Shown here: piece after piece, positions 6,010-12,824 of the stretch
Position numbering within the stretch: the stretch's first letter is position 1
How the letters are laid out: every line of letters starts with the position of its first letter
Assembly: GCA_023430775.1 (NCBI GenBank)
Contig: JAEYYY010000607.1
Location: 1 to 13,868, forward strand
Direction: 5' to 3'
Origin: Pseudomonadota bacterium
GTDB lineage: Bacteria; Myxococcota_A; Polyangia; Haliangiales; Haliangiaceae
Length of the DNA: 13,868 nucleotides
Notes under the pieces: model-generated
What the model saw: the letters and a program-made list of their open reading frames with translations, nothing else
What the model was told of the DNA's origin: nothing
Database searches by the model: none
Translations under genes and position numbers: made by a program

Positions 6010-7612
6010 ATTCCTGTGGCCTCGCAAGCTCGGCCAACATCTTGTGTAGACGCAAGCGCGTGATCTTGATCTGCTCCTCGGCGGCGGTCCGCTCCTCGAT
6101 CGCCGTCGAGTTCGGCGTTCGCACTCGCAGGTCGGCGAGCATCTCGTCGGCGGTGCGGCCGGTGGCGCAGACGATGAAGATGAAGCCGTGCTTCGCCTCG
6201 TAGTCGCGGTTCGCCTGGGCGAGGGCCTCGGCGGTCGCCGGTGCGATCGAGGCCGCGCCCTTCTGCTCGTCCTTCGCCCAGGCCGCCGTCGCGCCCGCCT
6301 CGGGCGGTGGCTTCGGCGCGCCGATCTTCGGATGCGCCGCGAACGCCTCGCGATGGGCATCGCTGTTGAGCGCCCACCACATCCGCTCGGCGGTGTAGAG
6401 CAGCGAGGGCACGTCGTCGAACGGCCGGCGCGCCGTCATCACCGTCGCCCACGCGGTCGAACCGCAGCAGCGCAGGAACGCGGCGTGCGCCTCGTCGGGT
6501 GTCATCGCGGCGAGCGCGCGCAAGCCATGGTCCTGCGCCGGCTCGAGGTTGCCCCACGCGCGGAGCCGGGCGATGCCGCCGCACGGAAACACCGACAGCT
6601 TGAGGTGCGTGACCTCGCCGATCCGGCGCAGCTCGCCCTCGAACACGTGCCTGGTGTGCGGCTGCAAGGGCGTGCTGATCAAGGTGCGCCAGCCGGCAAG
6701 CTGCTCGAGCGACTTGTCGAGCGCCTGGATGCCCTCGAGCGTGCACTGCCCCGGCGCGTTGCCGCGAAAGTGCGTGGTGTCGATCAGCACGCGCTCGATC
6801 ATCCCCGGTGCGGCGAGCCTGACGATCGCCCAGTCGTAGCCGGGGCTGCGGCGGCGCCGGGTCTCCCAGCCATCGCTCATGTTCGGCGGATTGCCGGGCT
6901 TGATGAGGTTGTTGCGCGAGCCGAAGAACATGTCGCTGCAGCTCTCGACGACGGCACCGTGCTCGAGTGCCGCGAGATCGATCGGACCACCGAGTGCGCG
7001 CAGCCGCGACCACTCGGGTGCCGGCATGCCGTGCACGCGCAGCCGGGCGACGCCGCCATCGGGATAGATGTCGAGGCGAACGTGCGTGTAGCGCCTGCGA
7101 TCGACGACCTCGAACGCGTTCTTGTGGTCCCCCTGCAGCTTGCTGCGCGCGAGGATCGGGGTCCAGGTCGCCGTCGCGAGCGCGCGGACGTCGAGCGGAT
7201 CCTCGATCAGCGCACCGTAGATCGCGCACGAGTCGGGGTAGTTGCCGCGGAAGAACGCGGTGTCGACGACGACGCCGTGAATGACGCCGGGTAGCCCGAG
7301 CCGGACGATGCACCAGTCGTGCGCCTCGGCATTGGGATTCGCGAGATCCTCCGGCGACAGTGCGCCGTCGTGCGATGGATGACCGAACGCGGGATCGAAG
7401 CGGCGCCGCCGGGTCTCCCAGCCGTCCATGATCTTTCCGCGATCGCCGTAGCTGTGCTCGGACCACTCCGCGGCCGCGGCGCGAACCAAGTTGTCCTTCG
7501 AGGCGAAGAAGTCGTCGTTACACGCGAGCGCGTAGCCGCCGACGTTGTCGCACGCGAGGTCGGGCAGATCGGTGAATGCGGGGAGGCTGCCTGACTGCGG
7601 GGCGGTGCTCAT
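6008..7612 (-). CDS. Fused allantoicase and OHCU decarboxylase
   Basis: 534 residues carrying two enzymes. Residues about 15-355 are allantoicase (allantoate to ureidoglycolate plus urea), with its two internal repeats: 'MDGWETRRRR' at 62 and 'SDGWETRRRR' at 246, 'VDTAFFRGNYP' at 116 and 'IDTTHFRGNAP' at 277, and 'HVRLDIYPDGGVARLRVHG' echoed by 'HLKLSVFPCGGIARLRAWG'. Residues about 368-530 are OHCU decarboxylase (UraD), which makes S-allantoin: 'HPKIG' at 427-431 holds the catalytic His, followed by 'WAKDEQKGA' and 'HGFIFIVCATGR'. The junction near 360-370 has almost no linker. The two steps are not consecutive, since allantoinase acts between them. The ATG overlaps the allB stop as ATGA, so translation is coupled. 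Both halves look intact. Confidence 0.95.
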   Translation of the reverse strand: MSTAPQSGSLPAFTDLPDLACDNVGGYALACNDDFFASKDNLVRAAAAEWSEHSYGDRGKIMDGWETRRRRFDPAFGHPSHDGALSPEDLANPNAEAHDWCIVRLGLPGVIHGVVVDTAFFRGNYPDSCAIYGALIEDPLDVRALATATWTPILARSKLQGDHKNAFEVVDRRRYTHVRLDIYPDGGVARLRVHGMPAPEWSRLRALGGPIDLAALEHGAVVESCSDMFFGSRNNLIKPGNPPNMSDGWETRRRRSPGYDWAIVRLAAPGMIERVLIDTTHFRGNAPGQCTLEGIQALDKSLEQLAGWRTLISTPLQPHTRHVFEGELRRIGEVTHLKLSVFPCGGIARLRAWGNLEPAQDHGLRALAAMTPDEAHAAFLRCCGSTAWATVMTARRPFDDVPSLLYTAERMWWALNSDAHREAFAAHPKIGAPKPPPEAGATAAWAKDEQKGAASIAPATAEALAQANRDYEAKHGFIFIVCATGRTADEMLADLRVRTPNSTAIEERTAAEEQIKITRLRLHKMLAELARPQE

Positions 7613-8958
7613 AGCAAGTGACCTCGTTCGGTCGCGATCGCGGTGCCGCGATCAGCGATCTTGGTGCCGCGGAGATACGTCGCGTGGACGACGCCGGTCA
7701 GCGTCTCGCCGGCGTAGGGCGTGACCTTGTGGCGGTGGTGCACGCGGTCGGGCGTGACCGTGAACGTGGCGGTATCGTCGAACACGACGAGGTCGGCGTG
7801 GTGGCCGGCGGCGATCGCGCCCTTGGTGCCGGTGAGGCCGGCGAGCCTTGCCGGGTTGGCGCTCATCCAGCGGGCGATGTCGGCGAGCGAGTGGCCCCGC
7901 GCGCGCGCCTCGGTCCACACGATCGAGAGCGCGAGCTGGAGGCCGGAGACGCCGCCCCACGCGGTCATGTAGTCGCCGGCCTCGAGAGCTTTGAGGGCGG
8001 GCGAGCACGGCGAGTGATCCGATGCGACGAAGTCGAGGATGCCGGAGGCGAGCGCGCGCCACAGCGCCTCGCGATTGGCGGCGTCGCGGATCGGCGGCGA
8101 GCACTTGAAGGCGGTGGCGCCGTCGGGGATCGCCTCGGCGGTGAAGTGGAGGTAGTGCGGGCAGGTCTCCGCGGTGAGCGGCAGGCCCTCGGCGCGCGCG
8201 GCCTCGAGCTGGCCGAGCGCGGTGGCGGCGGAGTGATGGACGATGTGCGTGCGAGCGCGGGTCTCGCGGCACAGGCCGGTGACGAGCGCGATCGCTTGCT
8301 CCTCTGCCGCGGGCGGCCGCGACGCGAGGTAGGTCGCGTACGCGCACGGATTGGCCTTCGCGAGCTGCGCGGTGGCGGCGTCGATCGGGCCGGCGACCTC
8401 GGCGTGCACGAGCAGCGGCACGTTCTCGTTCGCGAGGATGCCCATCGCGGGACGCAGATCGCGCTCGCCGACCCAGCCGAACTCGGCGACGCCGCTGTCG
8501 ACCAGGAAGCACTTGAAGCCGCGCACGCCATCCGCGACCATGCCCGCGAGCTCGCCGGCGTTACCGGGGACCACGCCGCCCCAGAAGCCGACGTCGACGG
8601 TGCATTGGCCCTTGGCGGCGGCACGCTTGGCCGCGAACGCCTCGCGGGTGGTGGTCGCGGGGATCGAGTTGAGCGGCATGTCGACCAGCGTGGTGACGCC
8701 GCCGATCGCCGCGGCGCGCGTCGCCGTCGAGAAGCCTTCCCACTCGGTGCGGCCGGGCTCGTTCAGGTGAACGTGGGTGTCGACGATGCCGGGCAGGATC
8801 GCGAGCTCGCCGACATCCTCGAGCTTGGCGCCGGCGGGCACGTCGCCGTGATCCGCGACGCGCTCGACGCGGTCGCCGCGGATGTGGATCGCAGCGGGTC
8901 GGATCGCGCCACCGGCAACGACGCGGCGGGATTGCAGGACGAACAGCGGTTCGCTCAC
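7609..8958 (-). CDS. allB: Allantoinase
   Basis: 449 residues, a cyclic amidohydrolase opening allantoin to allantoate. Metal-site motifs: 'DTHVHLNEPGR' (60-70, His62 and His64), 'GFKCFLVDSG' with Lys149 as the expected carboxylated lysine, His185 in 'PLLVHAE', 'HIVHHSA' near 238-244, and 'ASDHSPC' with Asp314. 'EPGRTEWEGF' is typical of allantoinase rather than dihydroorotase. The frame runs open far upstream, but the family N-terminus points to the GTG at 8958 ('SEPLFVLQSRRVV'). A TATACT box lies eight bases before that GTG and there is no Shine-Dalgarno, so this is probably a leaderless operon start. It is first in the order allB > alc-uraD > uraH > DUF6986. Confidence 0.95.
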   Translation of the reverse strand: MSEPLFVLQSRRVVAGGAIRPAAIHIRGDRVERVADHGDVPAGAKLEDVGELAILPGIVDTHVHLNEPGRTEWEGFSTATRAAAIGGVTTLVDMPLNSIPATTTREAFAAKRAAAKGQCTVDVGFWGGVVPGNAGELAGMVADGVRGFKCFLVDSGVAEFGWVGERDLRPAMGILANENVPLLVHAEVAGPIDAATAQLAKANPCAYATYLASRPPAAEEQAIALVTGLCRETRARTHIVHHSAATALGQLEAARAEGLPLTAETCPHYLHFTAEAIPDGATAFKCSPPIRDAANREALWRALASGILDFVASDHSPCSPALKALEAGDYMTAWGGVSGLQLALSIVWTEARARGHSLADIARWMSANPARLAGLTGTKGAIAAGHHADLVVFDDTATFTVTPDRVHHRHKVTPYAGETLTGVVHATYLRGTKIADRGTAIATERGHLL

Positions 8959-8966
8959 CGCGTCGC

Positions 8967-8972
8967 AGTATA
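8967..8972 (-). promoter_or_regulatory. -10 box TATACT of the ureide operon
   Basis: On the minus strand TATACT stands eight bases before the allB GTG, predicting a leader of about two bases. The ten bases CGCAGTATAG (plus-strand reading, 8964-8973) are repeated exactly at 12806-12815 before puuD. No -35 hexamer is convincing at 16-18 bases. The TATA core also gives TATAGG on the plus strand, toward the gene at 9052. Confidence 0.55.
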
Positions 8973-9051
8973 GGCGGGTGCGCGACAACCTGCTCGCGAT
9001 CGCGCCGCAAGACGACTGGTAGCCGAAGCGCGTCTGGTCGAACATCGCGAG

Positions 9052-10104
9052 GTGGCAGATGAGGATCTCACCGACTGCGTCGACGTCGCCGGCCTGGCGA
9101 GGTTGCTCGCGTCGCCGCAGTTCGATGTCGAGGCCTGCCGCGAACGGATCGCGCGCTACGCCCGCCAGGGTGATGGCGAAGCTGGGCGCGGCATCGGCGC
9201 GATCGCCGAGGCGCGCAAGAAGCACGCGGGCGATCGGCTGGTCGAGCTCAAGCCGGCGCTGATCGCGCAGCTGTCGTTCACCAGGGACGGCGTGTTCTCC
9301 ACCGACGTCGGTTACCGCACGTACGGCGCGCTCGGCCACGCGATCTGGCATCACCGCGAGTCGACGCGGCTCCTCGACGCGAGCCCGTTCGCGATCGCGG
9401 AGCTGATGCGCGCCCTGCACGCGCACACCGATGACATCGATCGACTGGCGCGCGATCTGGTGTCGTGGATCGAGCTGGGCGATGGCGCCGCGCGCGGCCG
9501 GCTGCGGCCGGTGGTCGAGCGAGCGGGCACGCTCGAGCTTCGCGAGGTCGGTTACACGCCCGGCGTCGGCGCGCGGATGCTGGAGGTGCTGGCGCTCGGC
9601 GCGGCGACCGTCGAGGACAAGATCGAGCGCGTCTACGCGAACATCGCGTCGCAGACCTCGCACGCCGCGCAGCTGCGGAGCTTCGCGAGGCTCCTCGAGG
9701 ACCTCGACGGCGTGTGCGATGCGCCGGCCTACGAGTCGGAGGTGTTCTCCAACTCGTCGGACCGCGCGTACGCCCGCGCGACCTTCGAGGTGTTCTGGCG
9801 GCTGGTCCGCCGTTATCGCGCCGTCTTCGATCGCCATCCGACCGTGTTCGCCAAGAACGTCGGCAGCGACGAGGCGCTCCAGTTGCTCGGCATCATCGAC
9901 GAGACCTGCAAGATCCGGAAGGCGGGCACCCGCGGCGAGCCGTGGCGGATCATGCGCGCCGGTCGCCTGGTAATGTCGACGGCGGGCGACCCGACCTACC
10001 TCCCGCGCTTCACCGTCTCGGCGGCGAAGACCGAGGCCGCGGCTCGCAAGAGCTACGAGAAGAAGCTCGCGGCCAAGCGCACCCCGAAGCCGCGCAAGCG
10101 ATGA
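9052..10104 (+). CDS. Hypothetical protein, mostly helical, basic C-terminal tail
   Basis: 350 residues from GTG 9052, the only ATG/GTG/TTG start between the in-frame stop at 8971 and the body of the frame. I do not recognise the family. There is no signal peptide or membrane segment, and the predicted character is almost all alpha-helical with scattered Trp and Tyr ('GYRTYGALGHAIWHHREST', 'FEVFWRLVRRYRAVFDRHP'). A small beta-like patch sits at 'EPWRIMRAGRLVMS'. The last 15 or so residues are strongly basic ('KKLAAKRTPKPRKR'), a feature also present in the MmcQ/YjbR protein 12 bases downstream. It is divergent from allB across a 93-base gap. No clear -10 box or Shine-Dalgarno precedes it. Codon use matches its neighbours. 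A nucleic-acid-associated role is only a guess from the tail. Confidence 0.75.
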   Translation: MADEDLTDCVDVAGLARLLASPQFDVEACRERIARYARQGDGEAGRGIGAIAEARKKHAGDRLVELKPALIAQLSFTRDGVFSTDVGYRTYGALGHAIWHHRESTRLLDASPFAIAELMRALHAHTDDIDRLARDLVSWIELGDGAARGRLRPVVERAGTLELREVGYTPGVGARMLEVLALGAATVEDKIERVYANIASQTSHAAQLRSFARLLEDLDGVCDAPAYESEVFSNSSDRAYARATFEVFWRLVRRYRAVFDRHPTVFAKNVGSDEALQLLGIIDETCKIRKAGTRGEPWRIMRAGRLVMSTAGDPTYLPRFTVSAAKTEAAARKSYEKKLAAKRTPKPRKR

Positions 10105-10116
10105 GAGGATGCGGTC

Positions 10117-10593
10117 GTGGCGAAGGTGAAACGAGTCACGGTTCGCAAGCGAGCGCCCAAAAAGAAGCCGAAGGTGTCGACGCATCCCGCGAAGACCCGG
10201 ACCCCCGAGAGCAAGCGACTGCTCGAGAAGATCCGCGAGACCTGCATGGCGCAGCCCGATGCCGCCGAGGTGATCGCGTGGGGCGAGCCGACGTGGCGCG
10301 TGGGGGAGGGCGGCAAGCTGTTCGCGCAGTTCGACGATCACCACCACGGCGGCGAGCACGTCAGCGTCTGGTTGCCGGCGCCCGACGGTGCGCAAGCGGC
10401 GCTGATCGAGGCCGAGCCGGAGCACATCTGGCGTCCACCGTACGTCGGCCATCTCGGCTGGATCGCCGTCAAGCTCGATACCGATCCGCCGTGGCCGATG
10501 GTCGAGGCGCTGGTCGCGCAGGCGCACGCGCTGATCGCGGCGAAGACCAAACCTAGAGCAGGTCGACGAACAGCTCGCCGCTCTCGATCGTGA
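10117..10593 (+). CDS. MmcQ/YjbR-family protein with basic N-terminal tail
   Basis: 158 residues. The body (about 32-143) carries the family's usual blocks: 'VIAWGEPTWRVGEGGKLFA', 'HVSVWLPAPDGAQAALIEA' and 'PYVGHLGWIAVKLD'. YjbR-fold proteins resemble CyaY and are described as DNA-binding, but physiological roles are poorly known. Residues 1-30 are a Lys/Arg-rich extension ('KVKRVTVRKRAPKKKPK') not typical of the family, and the end is also basic ('RAGRRTARRSRS'). The GTG start is eight bases after a GAGAGGA ribosome-binding site and 12 bases after the preceding gene, so the two form an operon. The last 41 bases overlap the 3' end of the convergent Rieske gene. Confidence 0.88.
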   Translation: MAKVKRVTVRKRAPKKKPKVSTHPAKTRTPESKRLLEKIRETCMAQPDAAEVIAWGEPTWRVGEGGKLFAQFDDHHHGGEHVSVWLPAPDGAQAALIEAEPEHIWRPPYVGHLGWIAVKLDTDPPWPMVEALVAQAHALIAAKTKPRAGRRTARRSRS

Positions 10594-10870
10594 TCTTGTA
10601 GCGCCGCAGGTGCAGATACGGCGCGTGCTCGCAGCTGCCGTCGCGGACGTCGAACCGGTAGCCGTGGACGCGGCAACGCATGTGGTGGCCCTCGATCACG
10701 CCGTAGTCGGCGAGCGAGACGTCGTCGTGCGGGCAGACGCCCGGGAACGCGATCAGCTCGCCCTCGACGGTGGCGACCATCACCGGCCAGGTCACGCCGT
10801 GGACATCGAAGCCGTGCATTCGGCCATCGGCGACTTCGTCGAGCCGGCACACGCGGACGCGCAGCGCCAT
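10553..10870 (-). CDS. Rieske [2Fe-2S] ferredoxin
   Basis: 105 residues, one Rieske domain and nothing else. The two cluster-binding boxes are complete: C-P-H at 46-48 in 'GVCPHDDVSLAD' and C-x2-H at 66-69 in 'MRCRVHGYRFD'. There is no signal peptide or membrane anchor, so this is a soluble electron carrier of the BphF/NirD small-subunit type rather than the bc1-complex Rieske. No oxygenase or reductase partner is encoded nearby. It follows the outer-membrane-type gene by 19 bases, but a TACAAT box exactly six bases before its ATG suggests its own leaderless promoter. A GGAGG overlapping the upstream stop is 14 bases from the ATG, rather far to serve as ribosome-binding site. The partner is unknown. 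Confidence 0.92.
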   Translation of the reverse strand: MALRVRVCRLDEVADGRMHGFDVHGVTWPVMVATVEGELIAFPGVCPHDDVSLADYGVIEGHHMRCRVHGYRFDVRDGSCEHAPYLHLRRYKITIESGELFVDLL

Positions 10871-10876
10871 CGCGCG

Positions 10877-10882
10877 ATTGTA
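10877..10882 (-). promoter_or_regulatory. -10 box TACAAT, leaderless promoter of the Rieske gene
   Basis: On the minus strand TACAAT is followed by CGCGCG and then ATG at 10870, so transcription would begin on the A of the start codon. This is the best match to a consensus -10 in the window with exactly the same six-base spacing as at 891-896. The -35 region is poor. Confidence 0.55.
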
Positions 10883-10889
10883 CGCCTCC

Positions 10890-11516
10890 TCAGAACGCGA
10901 CGCCGAGCATCAGCGAGCCGGCGATGCCACCGACGCCGCCATCACGCGTGATGTGGTACGGCCGCTCGAGCACGGCGCGCACGCGGACGCGATTGCCGCC
11001 GTCGAGCGTGAGGCGCGGCGCGATCACCGTCGAATCGAAGTTCTCGAAGTCGATGCCCGGTTGCTCCTGCTCGGCGACCGGCTTGCCGAGGGTGGACGTG
11101 CCGAGCGGGCGGCCGTTGTCGTCGAACTCGACGCGCGTGTAGCGGCCGCGATGGAGGCCGACGTCGAGCCCGACGGAGGCGCACAGCATGCCGGTGCGCG
11201 TGCAGTTGCGACCCTCGATCCCGGCGCGCGCCTCGACATACGAGCCGCGACCCGGGTTGTCCGTGGTGCGCGTGTTGCCGGCGTGCGCCATGCCGCGGAT
11301 GAACAGCGGGGTCTCGCGCAGCCGACCGACGCGACGGCCCGCCTCGATCACGACGCCGCCGTAGCGGAAGTGATCGCTGCCGGTGATCGCGCCCGACGAG
11401 ATGTAGACGTCGGGCTCGCGGTTCAGCTCGCGACCTGGAGCGTCGGAGGCGTCGCTGTCGGCGGCGGCGGTCGTGGTGGAGACAACCAGCAGGGCGACGG
11501 CTCCCAGGAAACGCAT
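10890..11516 (-). CDS. Small secreted, probable outer-membrane beta-barrel protein
   Basis: 208 residues from ATG 11516. A longer frame exists upstream, but this ATG gives a clean signal peptide ('MRFLGAVALLVVSTTTAAA', cleavage expected before DSD). The mature part alternates hydrophobic and polar residues in strand-like blocks ('GGVVIEAGRRVG', 'SYVEARAGIEG', 'ASVGLDVGLHRGRYTRVEF', 'RVRVRAVLERPYHI') and ends 'GSLMLGVAF' with a terminal Phe, the usual signal for outer-membrane barrel assembly. Its size would fit an eight-stranded barrel. Two Cys ('NCTRTGMLC') could form a disulfide. No named family is recognised. The gene follows puuD by 80 bases on the same strand, but a large hairpin lies between them. 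Confidence 0.75.
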   Translation of the reverse strand: MRFLGAVALLVVSTTTAAADSDASDAPGRELNREPDVYISSGAITGSDHFRYGGVVIEAGRRVGRLRETPLFIRGMAHAGNTRTTDNPGRGSYVEARAGIEGRNCTRTGMLCASVGLDVGLHRGRYTRVEFDDNGRPLGTSTLGKPVAEQEQPGIDFENFDSTVIAPRLTLDGGNRVRVRAVLERPYHITRDGGVGGIAGSLMLGVAF

Positions 11517-11521
11517 GGTGG

Positions 11522-11558
11522 ATGTCGTACCACCGCGGCGGCGGCGGTGCGACGACAT
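11522..11558. repeat. Large imperfect hairpin between puuD and the barrel gene
   Basis: Two 15-base arms (11522-11536 and 11544-11558) pair as 7 bp (ATGTCGT/ACGACAT), a 2x2 mismatch, then 6 bp (CACCGC/GCGGTG) around a 7-base loop. It ends six bases before the barrel gene's ATG and begins about 40 bases after the puuD stop. There is no U-tract on either side. A weak TACGAC box (11529-11524, minus strand) seven bases before the ATG lies within one arm, so it could be an operator, an attenuator or an mRNA-stability element. Confidence 0.5.
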
Positions 11559-11596
11559 ATCGAGGACGTCACGATTTTGCCGACCGTGCGCTCCCG

Positions 11597-12799
11597 TCAC
11601 TTCGTGGCGGCGCCGTCGAGGATCCAGCGCCCGAGCTCGGCGCGCTCCTGGGCCGTCATCCCGGTCTTGTTGTTGAACGGCATCTGGTCGCTATCGACGG
11701 CGCGCGCCTTGATGCGCGGTGCCATCAGCTGGATCTCGTCGGGTTTGTCGAATCGTACGTTGACCGGCGCGACCTTGAACTGGTCGTCGGTGGGCGCCGA
11801 GCTGTGGCACGGGGCGCAGCGCTTGCTGATGATGTCGGCGGCCTTCGCGTAGGGGACCGGATAATCGGCGATCTTCGACTCGACCTTGATCCGGCTGACG
11901 ATCAGCATCCCCGCCACCGCGATGCCGGCCATGCCGATCGCCGGCGCGAGCACCGCCCCGGTGGGCCGCACCTTGCCGCCACCGAGGTAGCGGATGTTCA
12001 TGAAGTGGCGGATGCCCGCGCCGCCGACCATCACCGAGATCAGGATCAGCCAGTTGAGGTGGTGCTGGTAGGTCGCCGGGAAGTGGTTGCTGATCATGAT
12101 GAACAGCAACGGGAACGTGAAGTAGTTGTTGTGGATGCTGCGCTGCTTCGCGCGGATCGACAGCGCCGGATCCTGCTCGGCGCCGGTCTTCGTCGCGTTC
12201 ACCAGCGCGTGCTGCGACGGCACGATGCACATCCACACGTTGCCGGTCATCAGCGTGCCGATCAGGACGCCGGTCTGGATGAACGCGCCGCGACCGCCGA
12301 ACACCTGCGTGAAGCCGTAGATCGACCCGAACAGCATCGCGATCGACAGCACCGTGGCGACGCCCGGGTTCTTCTCGCCATAGCTCGACCACAGGCCGTC
12401 GTAGACGATCCAGCCGACCAGCAGCGAGCCCGCCGACAGCGTGATCGCGACCAGCGGCGTCAGCTCGGCGACGCGCGGATCGATCAGGAATGACGCGCCG
12501 TGCATGTAATAGACGACGACGAGCAGCGCGATGCCCGACAACCAGGTCGTCAGGTTCTGGTACTTGAACCAGTGCAGCGTCTTCGGCAGCGCGCCCGGCT
12601 CGAGCAGCTTCTTCTCGACGTCGTAGAACGCGCCGGAGTGGACCATGTAGATCTTGCCCTGCGAGAGCCGGTGCTGATCGACCGACTTCTCGAGGTTGCG
12701 ATCGAGCCAGTTGAACAGCATCGAGTTACCGATCCACATGATCCCCGCGATCAGGTGAACCCACCGAAACGCGAGATCCAGGAGCTCGTAGCCACCCAC
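11597..12799 (-). CDS. puuD: Membrane urate hydroxylase with cytochrome c domain (PuuD)
   Basis: 400 residues. The N-terminal 300 or so form the urate-oxidase membrane domain with about eight hydrophobic helices ('FRWVHLIAGIMWIGNSM' at 11, 'LSGIALLVVVYYMHG', 'FPLLFIMISNHFP', 'IGMAGIAVAGMLIV' and others). The C-terminal domain is a class I cytochrome c with heme motif CAPCH (328-332) and likely axial Met373 in 'DQMPFNNKTGMT'. PuuD oxidises urate to 5-hydroxyisourate in the inner membrane and passes electrons to the respiratory chain instead of making H2O2. An ATG nine codons upstream (12826) is possible, but family N-termini begin about where GTG 12799 does, and TATACT lies nine bases before that GTG. 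It feeds UraH and UraD, encoded in the operon about 3.8 kb away on the same strand. Confidence 0.94.
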   Translation of the reverse strand: MGGYELLDLAFRWVHLIAGIMWIGNSMLFNWLDRNLEKSVDQHRLSQGKIYMVHSGAFYDVEKKLLEPGALPKTLHWFKYQNLTTWLSGIALLVVVYYMHGASFLIDPRVAELTPLVAITLSAGSLLVGWIVYDGLWSSYGEKNPGVATVLSIAMLFGSIYGFTQVFGGRGAFIQTGVLIGTLMTGNVWMCIVPSQHALVNATKTGAEQDPALSIRAKQRSIHNNYFTFPLLFIMISNHFPATYQHHLNWLILISVMVGGAGIRHFMNIRYLGGGKVRPTGAVLAPAIGMAGIAVAGMLIVSRIKVESKIADYPVPYAKAADIISKRCAPCHSSAPTDDQFKVAPVNVRFDKPDEIQLMAPRIKARAVDSDQMPFNNKTGMTAQERAELGRWILDGAATK

Positions 12800-12808
12800 T
12801 GCTAGCGC

Positions 12809-12816
12809 AGTATAGA
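12809..12816. promoter_or_regulatory. Overlapping back-to-back -10 boxes (puuD and 12825 gene)
   Basis: On the minus strand TATACT (12814-12809) stands nine bases before the puuD GTG, with TCGACT 17 bases further upstream (4 of 6 to the -35 consensus). On the plus strand TATAGA (12811-12816) stands eight bases before the ATG at 12825. The two boxes share the self-complementary TATA core. Only 25 bases separate the two chosen start codons, so both genes must be driven from here. A GAGAGG on the plus strand could also serve as ribosome-binding site for the 12825 gene. Confidence 0.5.
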
Positions 12817-12824
12817 GAGGTCTC

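Noticed and set aside
4549..6063. Long plus-strand open frame opposite the DUF6986 and uraH genes
   Set aside because: Antisense shadow rich in Arg/Val/Asp/Glu; the minus-strand genes carry clear catalytic motifs.
8993..9004. CGCGATCGCG palindrome as an operator for the ureide operon
   Set aside because: GCGATCGC-type palindromes are frequent by chance in such GC-rich DNA, and it is not repeated before puuD.
8978..9022. 14-codon GTG frame in the allB/9052 gap, near a plus-strand TATAGG
   Set aside because: Too short, and the box is only three bases from the GTG, so it does not fit the leaderless spacing; likely chance.
8959..10527. Upstream extension of the allantoinase frame to 972 codons
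   Set aside because: The extra N-terminal part is antisense to the unknown and YjbR genes and has no family similarity; allantoinase starts at GTG 8958.
11517..11600. Upstream start (11600) for the outer-membrane-type gene
   Set aside because: It would bury the signal peptide behind a charged 28-residue extension and overlap the puuD stop.
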